From the NCBI GenBank assembly GCA_963514095.1, contig OY741268.1:25743657-25807656 (forward strand): a stretch of 64,000 nt of DNA, in the 5' to 3' direction. Shown piece after piece: positions 22,447 to 35,226 of this stretch (positions are counted from its first letter, which is position 1; each line of letters starts with the position of its first letter). The position numbers and the translations under genes were made by a program. The notes beneath the pieces are model-generated. The model made no database searches, was not told the DNA's origin, and worked only from the letters and a program-made list of their open reading frames with translations. Source of the stretch: Eutrigla gurnardus (taxonomy: Eukaryota; Chordata; Actinopteri; Perciformes; Triglidae).

Positions 22447-25290
22447 GAAGAACGAATCTTGATAATGTGTTTTTGATGAAAGGTAAGATTTTACAGGTGG
22501 TTGACCCTTTTTATTGGTCGTACATACAGCGCACACGTGTACTCTGACACACGGTGTTTCTGTTCTAATGCAGGTTGTGACAGGAAAACACAGGAAGCTG
22601 ATGAGGCGTGGAGGCAAGAGCGGCGTTGAAACGAGGCGGGAAGTGTGCTAAGGGTAGCCAGGGGCCCACTGCTTGTAAAAGATAAGTCCTGAATGGAGCA
22701 GAATTTACACAAGAAGGAATGACTCACAGAGTTAACTCAGTTTTTAAGCAGCTGGCTGTTTTGTTGTGCTCTCTCTGTGCGGCCTCAGTATGTGCCGGCC
22801 TCTGGAGCCAGCTGGAGTAACCCGAGTAAATGTGTGATGAGGCCGCGGCACTCAGGTAACTTCAAAGCTCCTTTTTCCAACAAAACCTATCACGTTTCCC
22901 TCCCGGAATGTTCCACCGCCACAGAAACGCTTTCAGCAGCTTTGAGTCGGCGGCCGAGTTTAATCGCTTTTGTCCGACATGAAAGAGAATCAGCAGTGAA
23001 TCCTTTGATGACTGTTGACACACCTCTGTGTTCTCTGGCTCTTCAGGGTGAAAAAGGACCAGGTGAAGAGCCTGTTGTGGTCATGTAATGCTTTTTAAAG
23101 TTTGATCTCACACTGATGCAGCTGGTGAGTGTAGCGGAAGAACAACGTGGCGTAAACAAGATGTTCACACGCGCTTAACTATGACAAAGAGCAGAGCGCT
23201 TGTGAATGTCTTGCATGAGGATGGAATATTTTTGAGGTTTACAGCATTCCTCTAATTACAATCCGTGGATTATCTAAATAGTTTCCATAACATGTGTTGG
23301 TTTCCGGCCTTGCATATGCATGTCAGGTATGTCTGGCATCTCCATTCACCACATCAGTGAAACTATCGCAGGGGCACCTGATAAACCTGAACCAGGGTCC
23401 CCGGTGGCCGTCGACAAACAGCTAATGACTCACTGTCATTGCATCACTTCGGGAGAGGGATGTGATGCAATGACGGTTACAGTTATGAAAGTGCCATGTG
23501 ACACAATTCAGAGGGATATTACAATGGTGGAATACAGTCGGAGGCAGAGATGCATATCATAGTCAAATAATCATAATTTATTTGCCTTTCACCCACTTGT
23601 TGTGTATTTAAAGAACCACTCGGAACTAAATTCCGACTTTTTTTTTAACCAACACTTTAATGTTCCTCAATATAGAAACATAAAAGTCTCCCGGAAAACT
23701 GAAAAAGTCTGGCATATTTCCACTTTGTTTCGTAAAAACAATGTTTTTCTTTCAATTAAGTATGACGAATGACTCTAAATTGTACAATACTGTACTAAAT
23801 CAGAGGTTAAGCTAATTGAGAATACTTCTTTGTTGGCATTGAGATCAAAATGCCGCACCAGAATTACTGCATTCAACATTGGCCCATAATTCAAACTGCG
23901 TAATCATCCTTTAAAAACTCCCTAATCTACAGCTTCCCCTTGTTTATTTATAAGCTTTAACACAACTGTGAAACCATGTTGACTGTTAAGAAACTGTTAA
24001 CTCCTGGGTGGAGCCCAGCTGGTACATGCGTAGCTTTATCAGCTATCGTAGCTTAAGTCAACGTTGTGAGAGGGGAAATATTTAAATAGACTACCACAAA
24101 ACTCGTCTGGGCTCTAGTGGACTAATCTACAGTTAAGGGTTGTGTTAAACTGAGCGGGATCGGCCAGTGATTCAGGTATGTTGAATGGATTCAGACACAC
24201 CTACAGGAAGCACCGCTGGCCATGCAACGGTGTGTTGCCACCACCGTTCCCGGATTGCACAACTCCATCTTGTCACACTCGTTTCATTGAGGCGTTGATC
24301 TAAAAATACAGCGATGGCATAGGTCATGAATATATAATGTGCGGATGGACCACATATTTATTTTGGTGGATTCAGATCTCAGGAAAAAAAAAAAGGAAAA
24401 GCGTAACTGCAGCCGGAGTGAAGCTCAGTGACAGAGATTGATACCGATTCGCCTGTCAGCTCTCCGTTGCTCATGCCATTCCTGTAACTTATTCCCGAGA
24501 CAGTCCTATGCAAATATTTGCAGTTGACCTGCCGCCAACCTGGAAATATACAGAGGGATCATTTACTAGAAAAGACGGCGTGGTGAAATATCTAGAAAGG
24601 AAAGGAGTGGAAGAGGGTAAAGAGACAAATAATAAAGAAAAGAGGAAGTGAGGGACTGAAAGTGAAAAGGGCAGGTTGTGGTTCTCCTTCGACTTGCTTT
24701 GCAACATACTTCCTGTGGTTTCATTTCTTGAAAATCACCATCATCGCCATCAACTTTTACCCAACAATATATGTTGTGACTTCCCTAGACTTATCTAGCC
24801 ATGCAGACACAATAAAGTCAAGGTTTTGACACATCATTTGTTAAACGTTTGTCTCCAAAGATGCCCAAAGTCCAGCCGTTATGAAATAAACCCAGCAAAC
24901 CACAAGCAATATCTCAGACCCTGACCTATGTCACATTGGACTGTGGCAGCAGTCTCGGATGCACGCTGGACTTTGCAGCGTTCTGCCGCTGTGTTGTACA
25001 AATCCACTGAACCGATAGCATCATCGGGATTAGCTCATGTTTCTGCGAGTACAGTTACAAGCTGGGGAAACCATAACCTCGTTTCGTTAATATTTAATAG
25101 AACCAGTATCGGGATAAAAAAAAAGTTTGTGTTCCGAGAGTACGGATGGGCGTTTCCCTGAAGACATCCCTTGAAGAAATGAAATCACCGTTATCGCCGT
25201 GTCTTGCTTACTCATCTCTGATCCGTCTGAAAGACAGAGAGTCATAATAAGATCAGAATCTCAGTGTCTTTCAAATGCTCTCTGGCTTCG

Positions 25291-25476
<186 letters not shown>

Positions 25477-25656
25477 GTTGCCTTTTATCCAGCTCTCCTC
25501 TGTCGCCTATGTAACAGGAGCTGGCTGTCCAGCCTTTCTCACAGAATGGAGAATGTCACAACGATAGATCTCCATTCCACAGACTCTCCTGACCTTCACA
25601 CAATGCTGCTTTTGAAAGACTAAAATGCCTCTGCACACGAGCCAGGCAGTCACTCA

Positions 25657-25677
25657 GTGTGTGTGTGTGTGTGTGTG
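25657..25677. repeat. (GT)n microsatellite
   Basis: Ten GT units, about 180 bases after the long CA tract and in the complementary orientation. Confidence 0.9.
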
Positions 25678-26409
25678 CGTACTATGAGAGGGGGAATCCC
25701 TGAGACACAGCGTTTTTTTTTTAACAAGCCCAATAATTAAATGGTGCATTTTGCCAACATAAGCGTGCTCTTTAGACTCTGCAGACTCTTTTTTTGGGAC
25801 CGTGTGGTTTCTTTTACTCTTTCACAAGCCAGCATAAGATGGACACATGGAACAGAAGTGTGTTGATTTGGGAGAAAAGAGGGGAAGAATAAGCATCTGT
25901 GACGAGTAAGACGAGTCTGTCTGCCTGGGTTCCCTCGACTGAGTGATGCCTCCCATGATGAAATAGCGTTGGTTTGTTTTTCTACCGTGGACCACACTCA
26001 CATCCTGCGAGGGAGGGAATATGGCGGCGGTCTCAGCTGCGCCTCATGGATCATGTGAAATATGCGGAGGATGCGCGGGAGACAAGACATATTCTGTTTG
26101 ACGTGAACGACGCTGGAAATAAAACCAATCCGAGCAGACACACAGGAGCTGATGGGACGGAGGCGAACCCGCATCACGCATCACATCAGCGCCTGTATTT
26201 ACGAGGGTGGGAATGGTATGGGTTTGACATTTTAGATATTGGGACAAAATGTTGCTTCGACCACCAATATTACACGGTGCACTTGTCACCACAACGATAA
26301 GTCCACACCCATCAGAGCCACATTCACACGTTCGATCATCACGAACACCAGCACCAACACTCTATATAGAAGAGCTGCTGCTCGGGGAAGTGCAGCTGCG
26401 CCCTGAGCT

Positions 26410-26530
26410 AAATACAAACGTCAGCATGCTATCAGGCTTACAATGATACTGTTAACAATCTGACGTTTGGGGTGAATATACAGTATGATTACCATCGCCA
26501 CCAACACAGCATTCCTTTGACCTAAATGTT
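26410..26530. repeat. Fragment of a percomorph interspersed repeat
   Basis: CAGCATGCTATCAGGCTTAC, AATGATACTGTTAACAATCT and GATTACCAT resemble the GCTAACATGCTCACAATGAC / GTTTACCATG phrases of a repeat I remember as abundant in percomorph fish. Strongly diverged. Confidence 0.35.
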
Positions 26531-26619
26531 AAGGTCAGCATCGGACAGCAACCTCCGGGTCTGAAATGTTAAGCTAACTTTGAAGTGCTGATAGCAATCA
26601 AGGGGCGGCGACTAAAAAA

Positions 26620-26870
26620 AGTAGTCCGATTATATCGAAGTCTATGAAAAAATAACTCTACTTCTCACTTGATTTATTACCTCAGTAAACATGAGTTTAT
26701 GTTCTCAATGGCTGGTTTCAAGTCTTCTCACAATGCGGCAAGATGTTCGTTAAGTAAATTACGGTCCCATTTACAATAAAATAGACGATAAATAAGGGTA
26801 TGCTCCAGGGTGTGGCCACCTTGTTATTGACAGATTGCTACCATGGCGTTGTTGGTGTCTTTCACAGTGA
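26620..26870. repeat. Teleost interspersed repeat, class not determined
   Basis: TCTACTTCTCACTTGATTTA, TTACCTCAGTAAACATGAGT, GTAAATTACGGTCCCATTTA, AGGGTGTGGCCACCTTG and ATTGACAGATTGCTACCATG follow in the order I remember from many fish genomic sequences. No terminal repeats or transposase seen. Confidence 0.5.
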
Positions 26871-27054
26871 GTTTTCCATTCAGAAACGTTAACATTTCGG
26901 TCGCCTTAAAACATTTTCTTCAGTGTTCGGTTGACCTTAGCTCCACCTTCATGCGACACTTCCAGCAAAAAAACAAAACAGGATGGGGATGGCCAAAATG
27001 CCGAAATCAAGGCTTCGAAACAGTTTTGTTCCATAAACCAATGGGGATGTCATG

Positions 27055-27400
27055 GTTCTTCTTATATACATTACATGGTAACATGCTCCATGTGACAATG
27101 CTAGCATGTTCACCACATTTGCTAATAAGCACTAAAAGCACCCCTGAAGATGGAACTTTTTCCAGGTATTTGGCAATAACCCTTTTTATTTGACTAACTC
27201 ATAGCATTACCAAATCATGGTGCTGGAGGAAACAATCAAGTGATCCGCCAGACTTATTACAGTCATTCCTGAGGGCAACATAACTATCTCTAGGCTACGA
27301 AATCCCACGGCAATCCATCCAATAGCTGTTGAAAAATTCCACTCAAAAAACACAAAAGAAAAATGTTCCAAAGTCATTACCTTCTGGGCACCATGAACGT
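27055..27400. repeat. Percomorph interspersed repeat, class not determined
   Basis: ATGCTAGCATGTTCACCACA, TTTGCTAATAAGCACTAAAA, CAGGTATTTGGCAATAA, GGCAATCCATCCAATAGCTG and TTCCACTCAAAAAACACAAA follow the order of a repeat common in percomorphs. A short related remnant is at 63875-63955. Confidence 0.5.
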
Positions 27401-28238
27401 CAAATCATGTTAAATTTGTTTGACTTATTTACAGATAAACTTCCGTCTTAATGCATCTCCATTAATCATATCCGTTGCTGTAATCTTAGCAAACATAAAT
27501 TCTTATCAGACCACTGACAGCGTGTAGAGGTAATAGACTGGTCCTCTCTGGCGAAGGTGTGTGGTGAGGCGTTGACATCGGTGCTCTGTCTGGACATGTA
27601 TGCGAGCACAACCTATCAACCTGTCATGACATCACGGCGAGTGCTTACACCCCCTCATGACTCAGGAATGCAGCGCAGGCTTCCCCTGTCTTCCCGGAGG
27701 CCCGTCTGTGGTACCTTTCCAACAGCACAGCTGGAGTAGTTTTCCAAAGTAACACAAGAGGCGTAAAACAACAGATTTAACAATAAACTTTTTATGGAAC
27801 ACTTATGCTCGCCGTCACACTTTTACTCTTCGCCTCCTTTTGCTCTTAGTTTTTGTTTGTGTGACACCGCTGATACCACGCTAACGCACACGTCACAGAT
27901 TACAGCTATCAACACTTGCACGATATGTAGCACCTAATGTCTCTGAGCCACTGTGTGTGTCGTCTCTGCTCGGAGCCCAGAGATCGTAAAATAAAACAGT
28001 GCTCACCGACTGGAGCAGCTGTGACTCGTGTTTATTGCCAATTCAATCTTGGCTTTTTTTTTTTAACGCTCAATTTACTTCACTCAATCAATTTTTATCG
28101 AAGTGCTTTGAAAGCACACAAGAAGTTGAGCAACCAGCATCATGCACACAGTAGGTGTCGGAGAGAAAAGGTGATGGTGGGGTAAGCAAACATAGCATAC
28201 AGTATACTGGGTGAGCATAGACAGCATTTCCCCCCCCG

Positions 28239-28282
28239 ACCTTACGGCTGTATTTAGCAGACACATTTAGCAGCCGTAAGGT
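28239..28282. repeat. Perfect 12-bp inverted repeat (hairpin)
   Basis: ACCTTACGGCTG at 28239-28250 is exactly complementary to CAGCCGTAAGGT at 28271-28282, with a 20-base loop. The word ATTTAGCAG occurs in the loop and again spanning its end. No poly-T or ORF is associated. Confidence 0.7.
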
Positions 28283-29344
28283 TTTAGCAGCCCCCTCCCC
28301 ATGACACGGATCTACAGACCATCATGACCTCACCATTCAGGAGGCTTGTGCATTCACATGGTCAGGGGGACGACGGACAGCAGGGGTGTAAATCTACATG
28401 ATGTCATTAAACTGCACACACACACCCTTATCACAGCCCAGACTTGACCCCGCCGTTAACATGAACCCCATGCACAGGGTTCAAAGTGTGTACCGTATGC
28501 ATGCAGGAGGGAAACGGTGCCGTTTTTCCTCACTTTCACGGTCCAACGATTGGGCATGCAATCACACCTTTCGTCAGCACTCATCGGGATAAAAACATTG
28601 CTCGGGATTATTTGTTAATCAGTAGTTGGACGGGGAGTGTGTCTATGGGTGTGTGTTATTAATACCCCAGAGGCGGTCAGTTGGGGGGATTTGAGAGGCT
28701 TCTTTGGTTTCAGTGTTTCTGAGCTCACAGACAAAAGTCCCTACATGGCGGGTTTCTTCTCCACTCTCCGATGTGCTAACGACTTGGGCCCCATGCTGAA
28801 AATGCCAACCCATCGGACCCCATGCTGCAGGGGCATTGGTGCAACCTATACGATCCGCTGCCTGAGCAAGCAGACGTGCACGTCCACACATAGGGCAAGC
28901 GGTCTCTCAGGAGCGGAGAGTTGGACGCAAACCTGGGCAACTTGTGACAGGACGGGGGCTCAGGTTTGTTTTTGTATGCGATTCAAGTCCCCCGACGGTC
29001 TGGGAAAATCTGCATGGGATGGCTGACAACCACTGTCATCTACCTCAACAATGGTTATTGTGGCAAACAAGGTACTTAAGCCCCGACTGCTCCACTGGGA
29101 CTGTTCAGTGGTCAGCAGCAGGAGACTGTGGTTGTACTGGGCATCTCCCAGAAATGAACTTTAACAAAGAGCATGTGTGCACAGTCAGCGTCCCTTGACC
29201 AAGCAAAGGCACAACCACCATGTGAACAACACACATATATGCACATATGTTTGGGTAAAACATATAATGCAGGAAAGCCAATGTCTGTCTCGACTAGTGA
29301 CGCAGCATGTCTGTATGTCAGTCATTGCCTGACCTTGTGGCTGT

Positions 29345-29370
29345 CCGTCTGTCTGTCTGTCTGTCTGTCT
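29345..29370. repeat. (GTCT)n microsatellite
   Basis: Six perfect GTCT units. Confidence 0.9.
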
Positions 29371-30902
29371 GCTTTCATACTATCCGTCATAGCAGGCTGT
29401 CTGTCTGGCCGTCTATTTGCAGTCTCAGACAGTCTATCCCGTTTGTATTTGACAGTTGACGTGTTTTTTTGTCTGTGAGTGATGTCATTCAGGTGCAGTG
29501 TGCCAGGGCAGAGAGCCCAGGTCTCATCATCAGCTTTCGTCCCGCTCCCCTCCCTCCTGCCCTTTTTTTCGGTCATCCGACACCTTCCAGTCTGGGTTGC
29601 ATGCACATCTGCATGCATGCAAAAACATGCAGTGTGAGCACGAGGAAGGGTATGCACATTTGACAGCATGACGGAAAGTGGAGGATGCAGGAGTTCAGCG
29701 CTGCGCGGCTGTAGGTCCGGTAGTACGGCATGAGCTGTGGCACTGTTGTGGTCAAATTGTGAGGTGTTTTAAATAAGCAAGCCCTGGGATTGGACTGTGG
29801 TGACTGATGGGCCACACTTTCCCTTCCTCGCTCTCGGCCTGTCTGTGCTTTTGCATTGCGATGATGGATGCCCAGCACTCTGTAAATATAGCCCTGCCCC
29901 AGCTAGTTAGCATGGTTGGCATGATCCAGGCCGGTGGTCACGAGCTAAATATATATCCAAAATAAATACTTACAGATTCAATTCTCAACTGTTGTTTGGA
30001 CAGGCTGTAGCATATATCTCACACAGAAAAAAGGGGCTAGAAAAGCATTTTGTAATGAAACAAAGTGCAATGGTCCAAAGCATAGAAACCATAGAGCAAT
30101 ACATTTATTTTTTTTAAGAGACGAGTGGAGGAAAACACTGTGGTTGTGCAACTGTCTACAGAAGCTTTGCCCAGCGCTGCGGTGCCTGTGGTGGCGAGTC
30201 ACTGCTGTGGTAGCAAGTCATTGCCATGGTTTCCATCCAAACTCTGATTTTGTGTTCGAATGCACTGATACTGTGGAATGAGACGGCCAGCGTGACGCAA
30301 GTGGAGAGGCGGTGATGTTGGTGTGGCGCTCAAGAGTTCATTCAGGTGCGATTGTGACTTTAAATCTGCTTCATGCAGTCGATACAAACAAAAGGAACAG
30401 TCACTCTTCCCACCTGGTGACCTGTCAATACAGACGCCTTATCAGATCAAACGGGCATCAATGTGCGCATTGACGAGCCCCGGGACACTGCGCCACCGTC
30501 GAATCTGTGCGCTGTTGTTTGAAAATAGGCCACGGAGGTATTCAAAAGGGGGGAAATAATTTTGATCGGGCAGAACGGGACAACAGAGTCTTTGAGAATG
30601 GTTCAGAAGAAGCTTATCGGAGTGCTGCCACCATGACCGCACTGGTAGGATGGAATCTGGCTCTGTGAGACTTTCCATTCTGTCCACAACAATAGAAGGC
30701 CTTCTCCGCCTGCACTCACCCTGCTGACTCGCAGTGCTACACCCAAACATGTCTCAGTTTTTTTTCCCCCTGCACTGCTGTTTTGACTTGTATACTGCAT
30801 CATCACCTATGATTACAAACGCATGAGAAAGTATAGACACATCAACATTTTACGAGACTCATATGTTATCTTCTGAAGGGAAAAAACATTTTATAAAAAG
30901 GC

Positions 30903-31098
30903 ACCCTGTGGAATTTTCTTGCAAACAAACAAAAGTTATGTTTACATTGAGGGTTTACAGTTTTCACAAGCATAACACATTTACCAAGCCACTAAAAAAA
31001 AAATACTACACAGTACATGAATGCATGCATGATACAAACAAACCCGCCCATTAAAACATGCTCCACAGTGCCACTAGTGGTCAAAAATTCCACAGGGT
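30903..31098. mobile_element. Short MITE-like element with 15-bp terminal inverted repeats
   Basis: ACCCTGTGGAATTTT at 30903-30917 is the exact reverse complement of AAAATTCCACAGGGT at 31084-31098. The 166 bases between contain no transposase. Size and structure fit a small non-autonomous DNA transposon. I see no clear target-site duplication, so the true ends may differ and the superfamily is open. Confidence 0.5.
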
Positions 31099-31099
31099 T

Positions 31100-33570
31100 A
31101 TTTGTAGCAAAATGCAAAATACTGTTACCCAACTTTTTGGTATGTTGTTGATGGTAAATACAGTGTAAAGAGGAACAAATACGGAGGAGCTCGACTTTTT
31201 TTTTTTTTTTTTTAACAACGGCGCCACAAATCTGGTGAAACAACCAAAAGAAACCCTTAAGAATCTTGAAATAAGATCTTGTAGCTGCATTGACATCCAT
31301 TAGTGCAGACTTTGCATAAATAATAGTGCATTGAAGACGACGGCATGGTATATATTTGATGTAATTTATTCAACATACACATGTCCGGAAAGTAGGAGGA
31401 ACTTAGAAGATGATGGCCTTTTTATACAGCAGATTTTGACTTATTGTAGTAGGGAAGTTAGAGGTGTTACTAACATTTCATTCAGGTGTCACAGTGAACA
31501 ATGACAGTGTGACGAAGAGGCAGCTTAAATAGAATTCAGCCACCATTATGATCATTATCTGTACCTGTGCTATTTGTACTAGGTCTCAAACTATCAGAAG
31601 GGTCTATTGTTTGTATGGACACGCGCCAAATTGCATAACATTTTCCAAAACATACCCTTCTGACTGGTGTTTATTTTTCCACGCTTGGCACTGCATGTTC
31701 CGTCAATGTCATATTAAAAAAATGATCAAAGCCGTAGCTATGCCACTTAGCGCCGAGGGGGAAGATCTGACAGAGAGCTTATTAATCTGTTATCACACTG
31801 AACCTCCACCCATCAACACAATAACAAGCCTGACACAAGGCCGACTTCAAAACCCTGATAGGAGACGTTCTGCATTCTATCTTGTGGTTTCTGGGGGGGA
31901 AAATCACCGTCACAGGCCTCAAATGGGAGATTATGTGTGACGTCTTCAGAATAAAAACATTTACTTACTGTGTTTTTGGGTTTTTCTGATATGTTGCCTG
32001 ACAAAAAACATCAGTGTGGCTAAGGAATGGAACCCCCCCACTCACCACACAACACCTACGTGATACGACCACAAACAACCCAGAGGCAAAGCCCTGCATG
32101 ACAAATCATCTAGTCAACAAAACTATTAAGTGGAGTTTCCTGCATGTATTGTTTGTGTGAATGCTTGCTGCTGGTCCTGTGGTTACTGCGAGTGCCAGGA
32201 TAAGAGTGGTTATTAGATCTAATCTGAGGGGCTCACTCCTGTCATTTAAGAGCAGTAGTCACTTAAAGTTGGAATTTATCAGTGTGGCGGGCTGCCTCAG
32301 TTCTACGGAGCCTTTTTAGTGTCCTTCAGCTCTTTTTCGGGTGGTTTTACTGCTGTTATATCAGTGACATTTCCATAGAAAAAAGCTTTCAGGAACACTA
32401 TGTACAACATCACTTCGCACAGGAGTGACAAAGGTGGCACCCAGCTGGTGGAAAACATCTAAAATTAAATTGAATATAGGATTTAAATGTAATTTGGCCA
32501 CAAACACATCTCCAAATAAAGGCTGGTGTTTGCTCCTTATCTATTGGACGCCCCACAAAACAAATCTGGCAATCCAAAAATTGAAGAAATGTTCATGAGT
32601 GTCACAAGATGTGTTTGAACATTTATGTTACCGTTCTTGGTTGCATCACCGTTTGCTGGGAAGGAAACCAAATAAAGAAGCATCACAAGCTCACACTTAT
32701 AAGGAGTGAGAGAGCAGGCTTGACTACTGAATGCCCTCTACAAGAGGACAGGTGTTGCCTCATAGCACCAACACGGATGGGGAACAGAAATCAGAAATGA
32801 TTTGTTCTTTAAAACAAGGCTCCATCAATCTATTATTCCTATTGTTCTCGTAAAAGTGTGGGTTTGTTAATTAGATCCTGACTTCTGTGTTTATATTTAT
32901 AACTGAGATATTTCACAAAATTACATTCCTGAAGAAGTGCTACTCGTTAACTTTGACCCACTTAATCAATGAGTGTTAAACTTTATGACCCGTACAAAGT
33001 ACAAAGCGTGACGTCCACCTCTGTGCCTTTTCTCGTCCGGCAATGTGTCACCCTCTATCTCTGCCGGCATCCGCCTCTCTACCGTTTGACACCTCGGTGA
33101 TGACCCGCGCAGCTTCGTCACGCGTCAAGTCCTCTAAAGCATTCCTCAAGTGAGAGAAGAAGGAAACATGAATACTGAAAACTGTGATTATAACCTCTAA
33201 TAGTTACATTATTAAAAGTATAATGTCTATGGCCTGCGAGGCCAGGGCCACCCTTGTATGACTCATAACTTTGACCTCATGCTTGAGGAATGCAGTGACC
33301 CGCGCAGCAGCTTATGACGGACCTGACCAGTGAACGAGACCAAAGGCTGATTCCCAGGAGATTCCCCACATGGTTAATATCTGCCAGACCTCTCTGCAGT
33401 TGGCTGCAGCCCAATGTGGGCGAACGCCGCCGTCCAACTCAATATGAAGATGCTTTTTAAGAAACAAATAGCTGACATGGCATGGTATCAATATGAACTC
33501 AGACATGTCATCAGCTCTGAGTGATTCAGGATGGAGGCAGCAAACAGCTTGTCTCTCTGTCTCTCTCGCC

Positions 33571-33602
<32 letters not shown>

Positions 33603-34325
33603 TCAAGTCTTCCTCTTCTCATTCCTTCCATTCCTCATTGATCTGCCATCCAGGTCCGGCGAGGAAGAGGAGGAGGAGGAGGACGGGTAAAGTGATCAGG
33701 CTATGACATCACTTTCTGGCTACCTCATCCTCGACGAGTGTGTTTCTGTGTATGTGAGTGGGCGTGTGTGAGTGTGTGTGTGTTCCCCGGTCTCTGAGAC
33801 AAGGCTAGACTCATAGGCCTACTATAAGCAACAATTTCCTCCCTAGACATGAGGGGTCCTGGGACACTAAAGGGACTAGACTAGTCTAGACTAATGAATT
33901 CCACTATAAATGAAAACATCTTTTATAGTCTGTCAGAATGTAGCCGTTGTAGCTCATATGACAGCAATCTCAGGCTGGAGCTTCTCTGTGTAATTGAGCA
34001 TTTGGTCAAAATCAATAATCAGTAATAGAAAAAAGAGACTGCCCAGCTTGATTTTAATGGAATGGTTGGCAGTCATAAAAGCATAAAGCACCCCACTGTA
34101 AAATGTTAATCCTTCATTGATACATGATAGACGGTTATAGATACTAACAATAAAACATCACTAAAGCAGACACAGGCAAAGCAGCGTCCATAAACTACTA
34201 CGTTGCTAGGCAACAAATTGGATGTTAAAGTTCTCTTCAGCATCTCATCAGTTCAGCATAATCGTTGTACTCACCTGTCTGAACAGAACCATCAAGTCCT
34301 CCACAGTCTGCTCCTCGTCCATGCT
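31100..34325. other. Gene-poor region before the minisatellite
   Basis: No supported exon or RNA gene. A (CA)n tract is at 33575-33602. A TG-rich stretch is at 33740-33785. No other element was recognised. Confidence 0.5.
33575..33602. repeat. (CA)n microsatellite
   Basis: About 14 CA units. Confidence 0.95.
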
Positions 34326-34330
34326 CAAAC

Positions 34331-35226
34331 CAGTCCACACTGCCTCTCTGGTCCCAGTATAACCAGTCCACTTGGCCTCTATGGTCCCAGAATAACCAGT
34401 CCACTCGGCCTCTCTGGTCCCAGTATAACCAGTCCACTTGGCCTCTATGGTCCCAGCATAAACAGTCCACTCGGCCTCTATGGTGCCAGCATAACCAGTC
34501 CACTCGGCCTCTCTGGTCCCAGTATAACCAGTCCACTCGGCCTCTCTGGTCCCAGCATAAACAGTCCACTCGGCCTCTATGGTCCCAGCATAACCAGTCC
34601 ACTCGGCCTCTCTGGTCCCAGTATAACCAGTCCACTCGGCCTCTCTGGTCCCAGCATAACCAGTCCACTCTGCCTCTCTGGTCCCAGCATAACCAGTCCA
34701 CTCGGCCTCTCTGGTCCCAGTATAACAGTCCACTCGGCCTCTCTGGTCCCAGTATAACAGTCCACTCGGCCTCTCTGGTCCCAGTATAACAGTCCATTTG
34801 GTCTCTCTGGTCCCAGTATAACCAGTCCACTCTGCCTCTCTGGTCCCAGTATAACCAGTCCACTCGGCCTCTCTGGTCCCAGTATAACCAGTACACTCTG
34901 CCTCTCTGGTACCAGTATAACAGTCCACTCGGCCTCTCTGGTCCCAGTATAACCAGTCCACTCGGCCTCTCTGGTCCCAGTATAACCAGTACACTTAGCC
35001 TCTCTGGTCCCAGTATAAGCAGTCCACTTGGCCTCTCTGGTCCCAGTAGAACCAGTCCACTCAGCCTCTCTGGTCCCAGTATAACCAGTACACTTAGCCT
35101 CTCTGGTCCCAGTATAAGCAGTCCACTTGGCCTCTCTGGTCCCAGTAGAACCAGTCCACTTCAGCCTCTCTGGTCCCAGTATAACAGTCCACTTGGCCTC
35201 TCTGGTCCCACTCCCAGTACAACCAG
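34331..35226. repeat. 33-bp minisatellite, about 27 copies
   Basis: I count 27 occurrences of the core CTCTGGTCCCAGTATAAC in units of 33 bases (each unit also has CCAGTCCACTCGGC). Several units lack one base (ATAACAGTCC for ATAACCAGTCC), giving 32-bp variants. Other variants have CTCTATGGT for CTCTCTGGT, AATAACC or GCATAAC. The last two thirds of one array half form a 99-bp higher-order unit present twice (34987-35085 and from 35086). Because 33 is a multiple of three, reading frames stay open on both strands. I do not regard these as genes. Confidence 0.95.

Noticed and set aside
28637..29026. 129-codon frame in the gene-poor region
   Set aside because: Composition (many Cys/Trp/Gly from TG-rich DNA) and the lack of any motif suggest chance.
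29345..29370. Possible CRISPR-like direct repeats (GTCT)n and other short tandem repeats
   Set aside because: Simple tandem repeats without unique spacers, in a vertebrate genome.
31548..31940. 130-codon frame in the gene-poor region
   Set aside because: No codon bias, domain, splice site or similarity that I recognise; length is within chance for this amount of sequence.
34203..34994. Long open frames on both strands (184, 219 and 248 codons) with GPSITSPLGLS or WDQRGRVDW repeats
   Set aside because: They are the 33-bp minisatellite read in different frames. A unit divisible by three keeps frames open. Single-base deletions break the frame between units, and there is no splice or promoter support.
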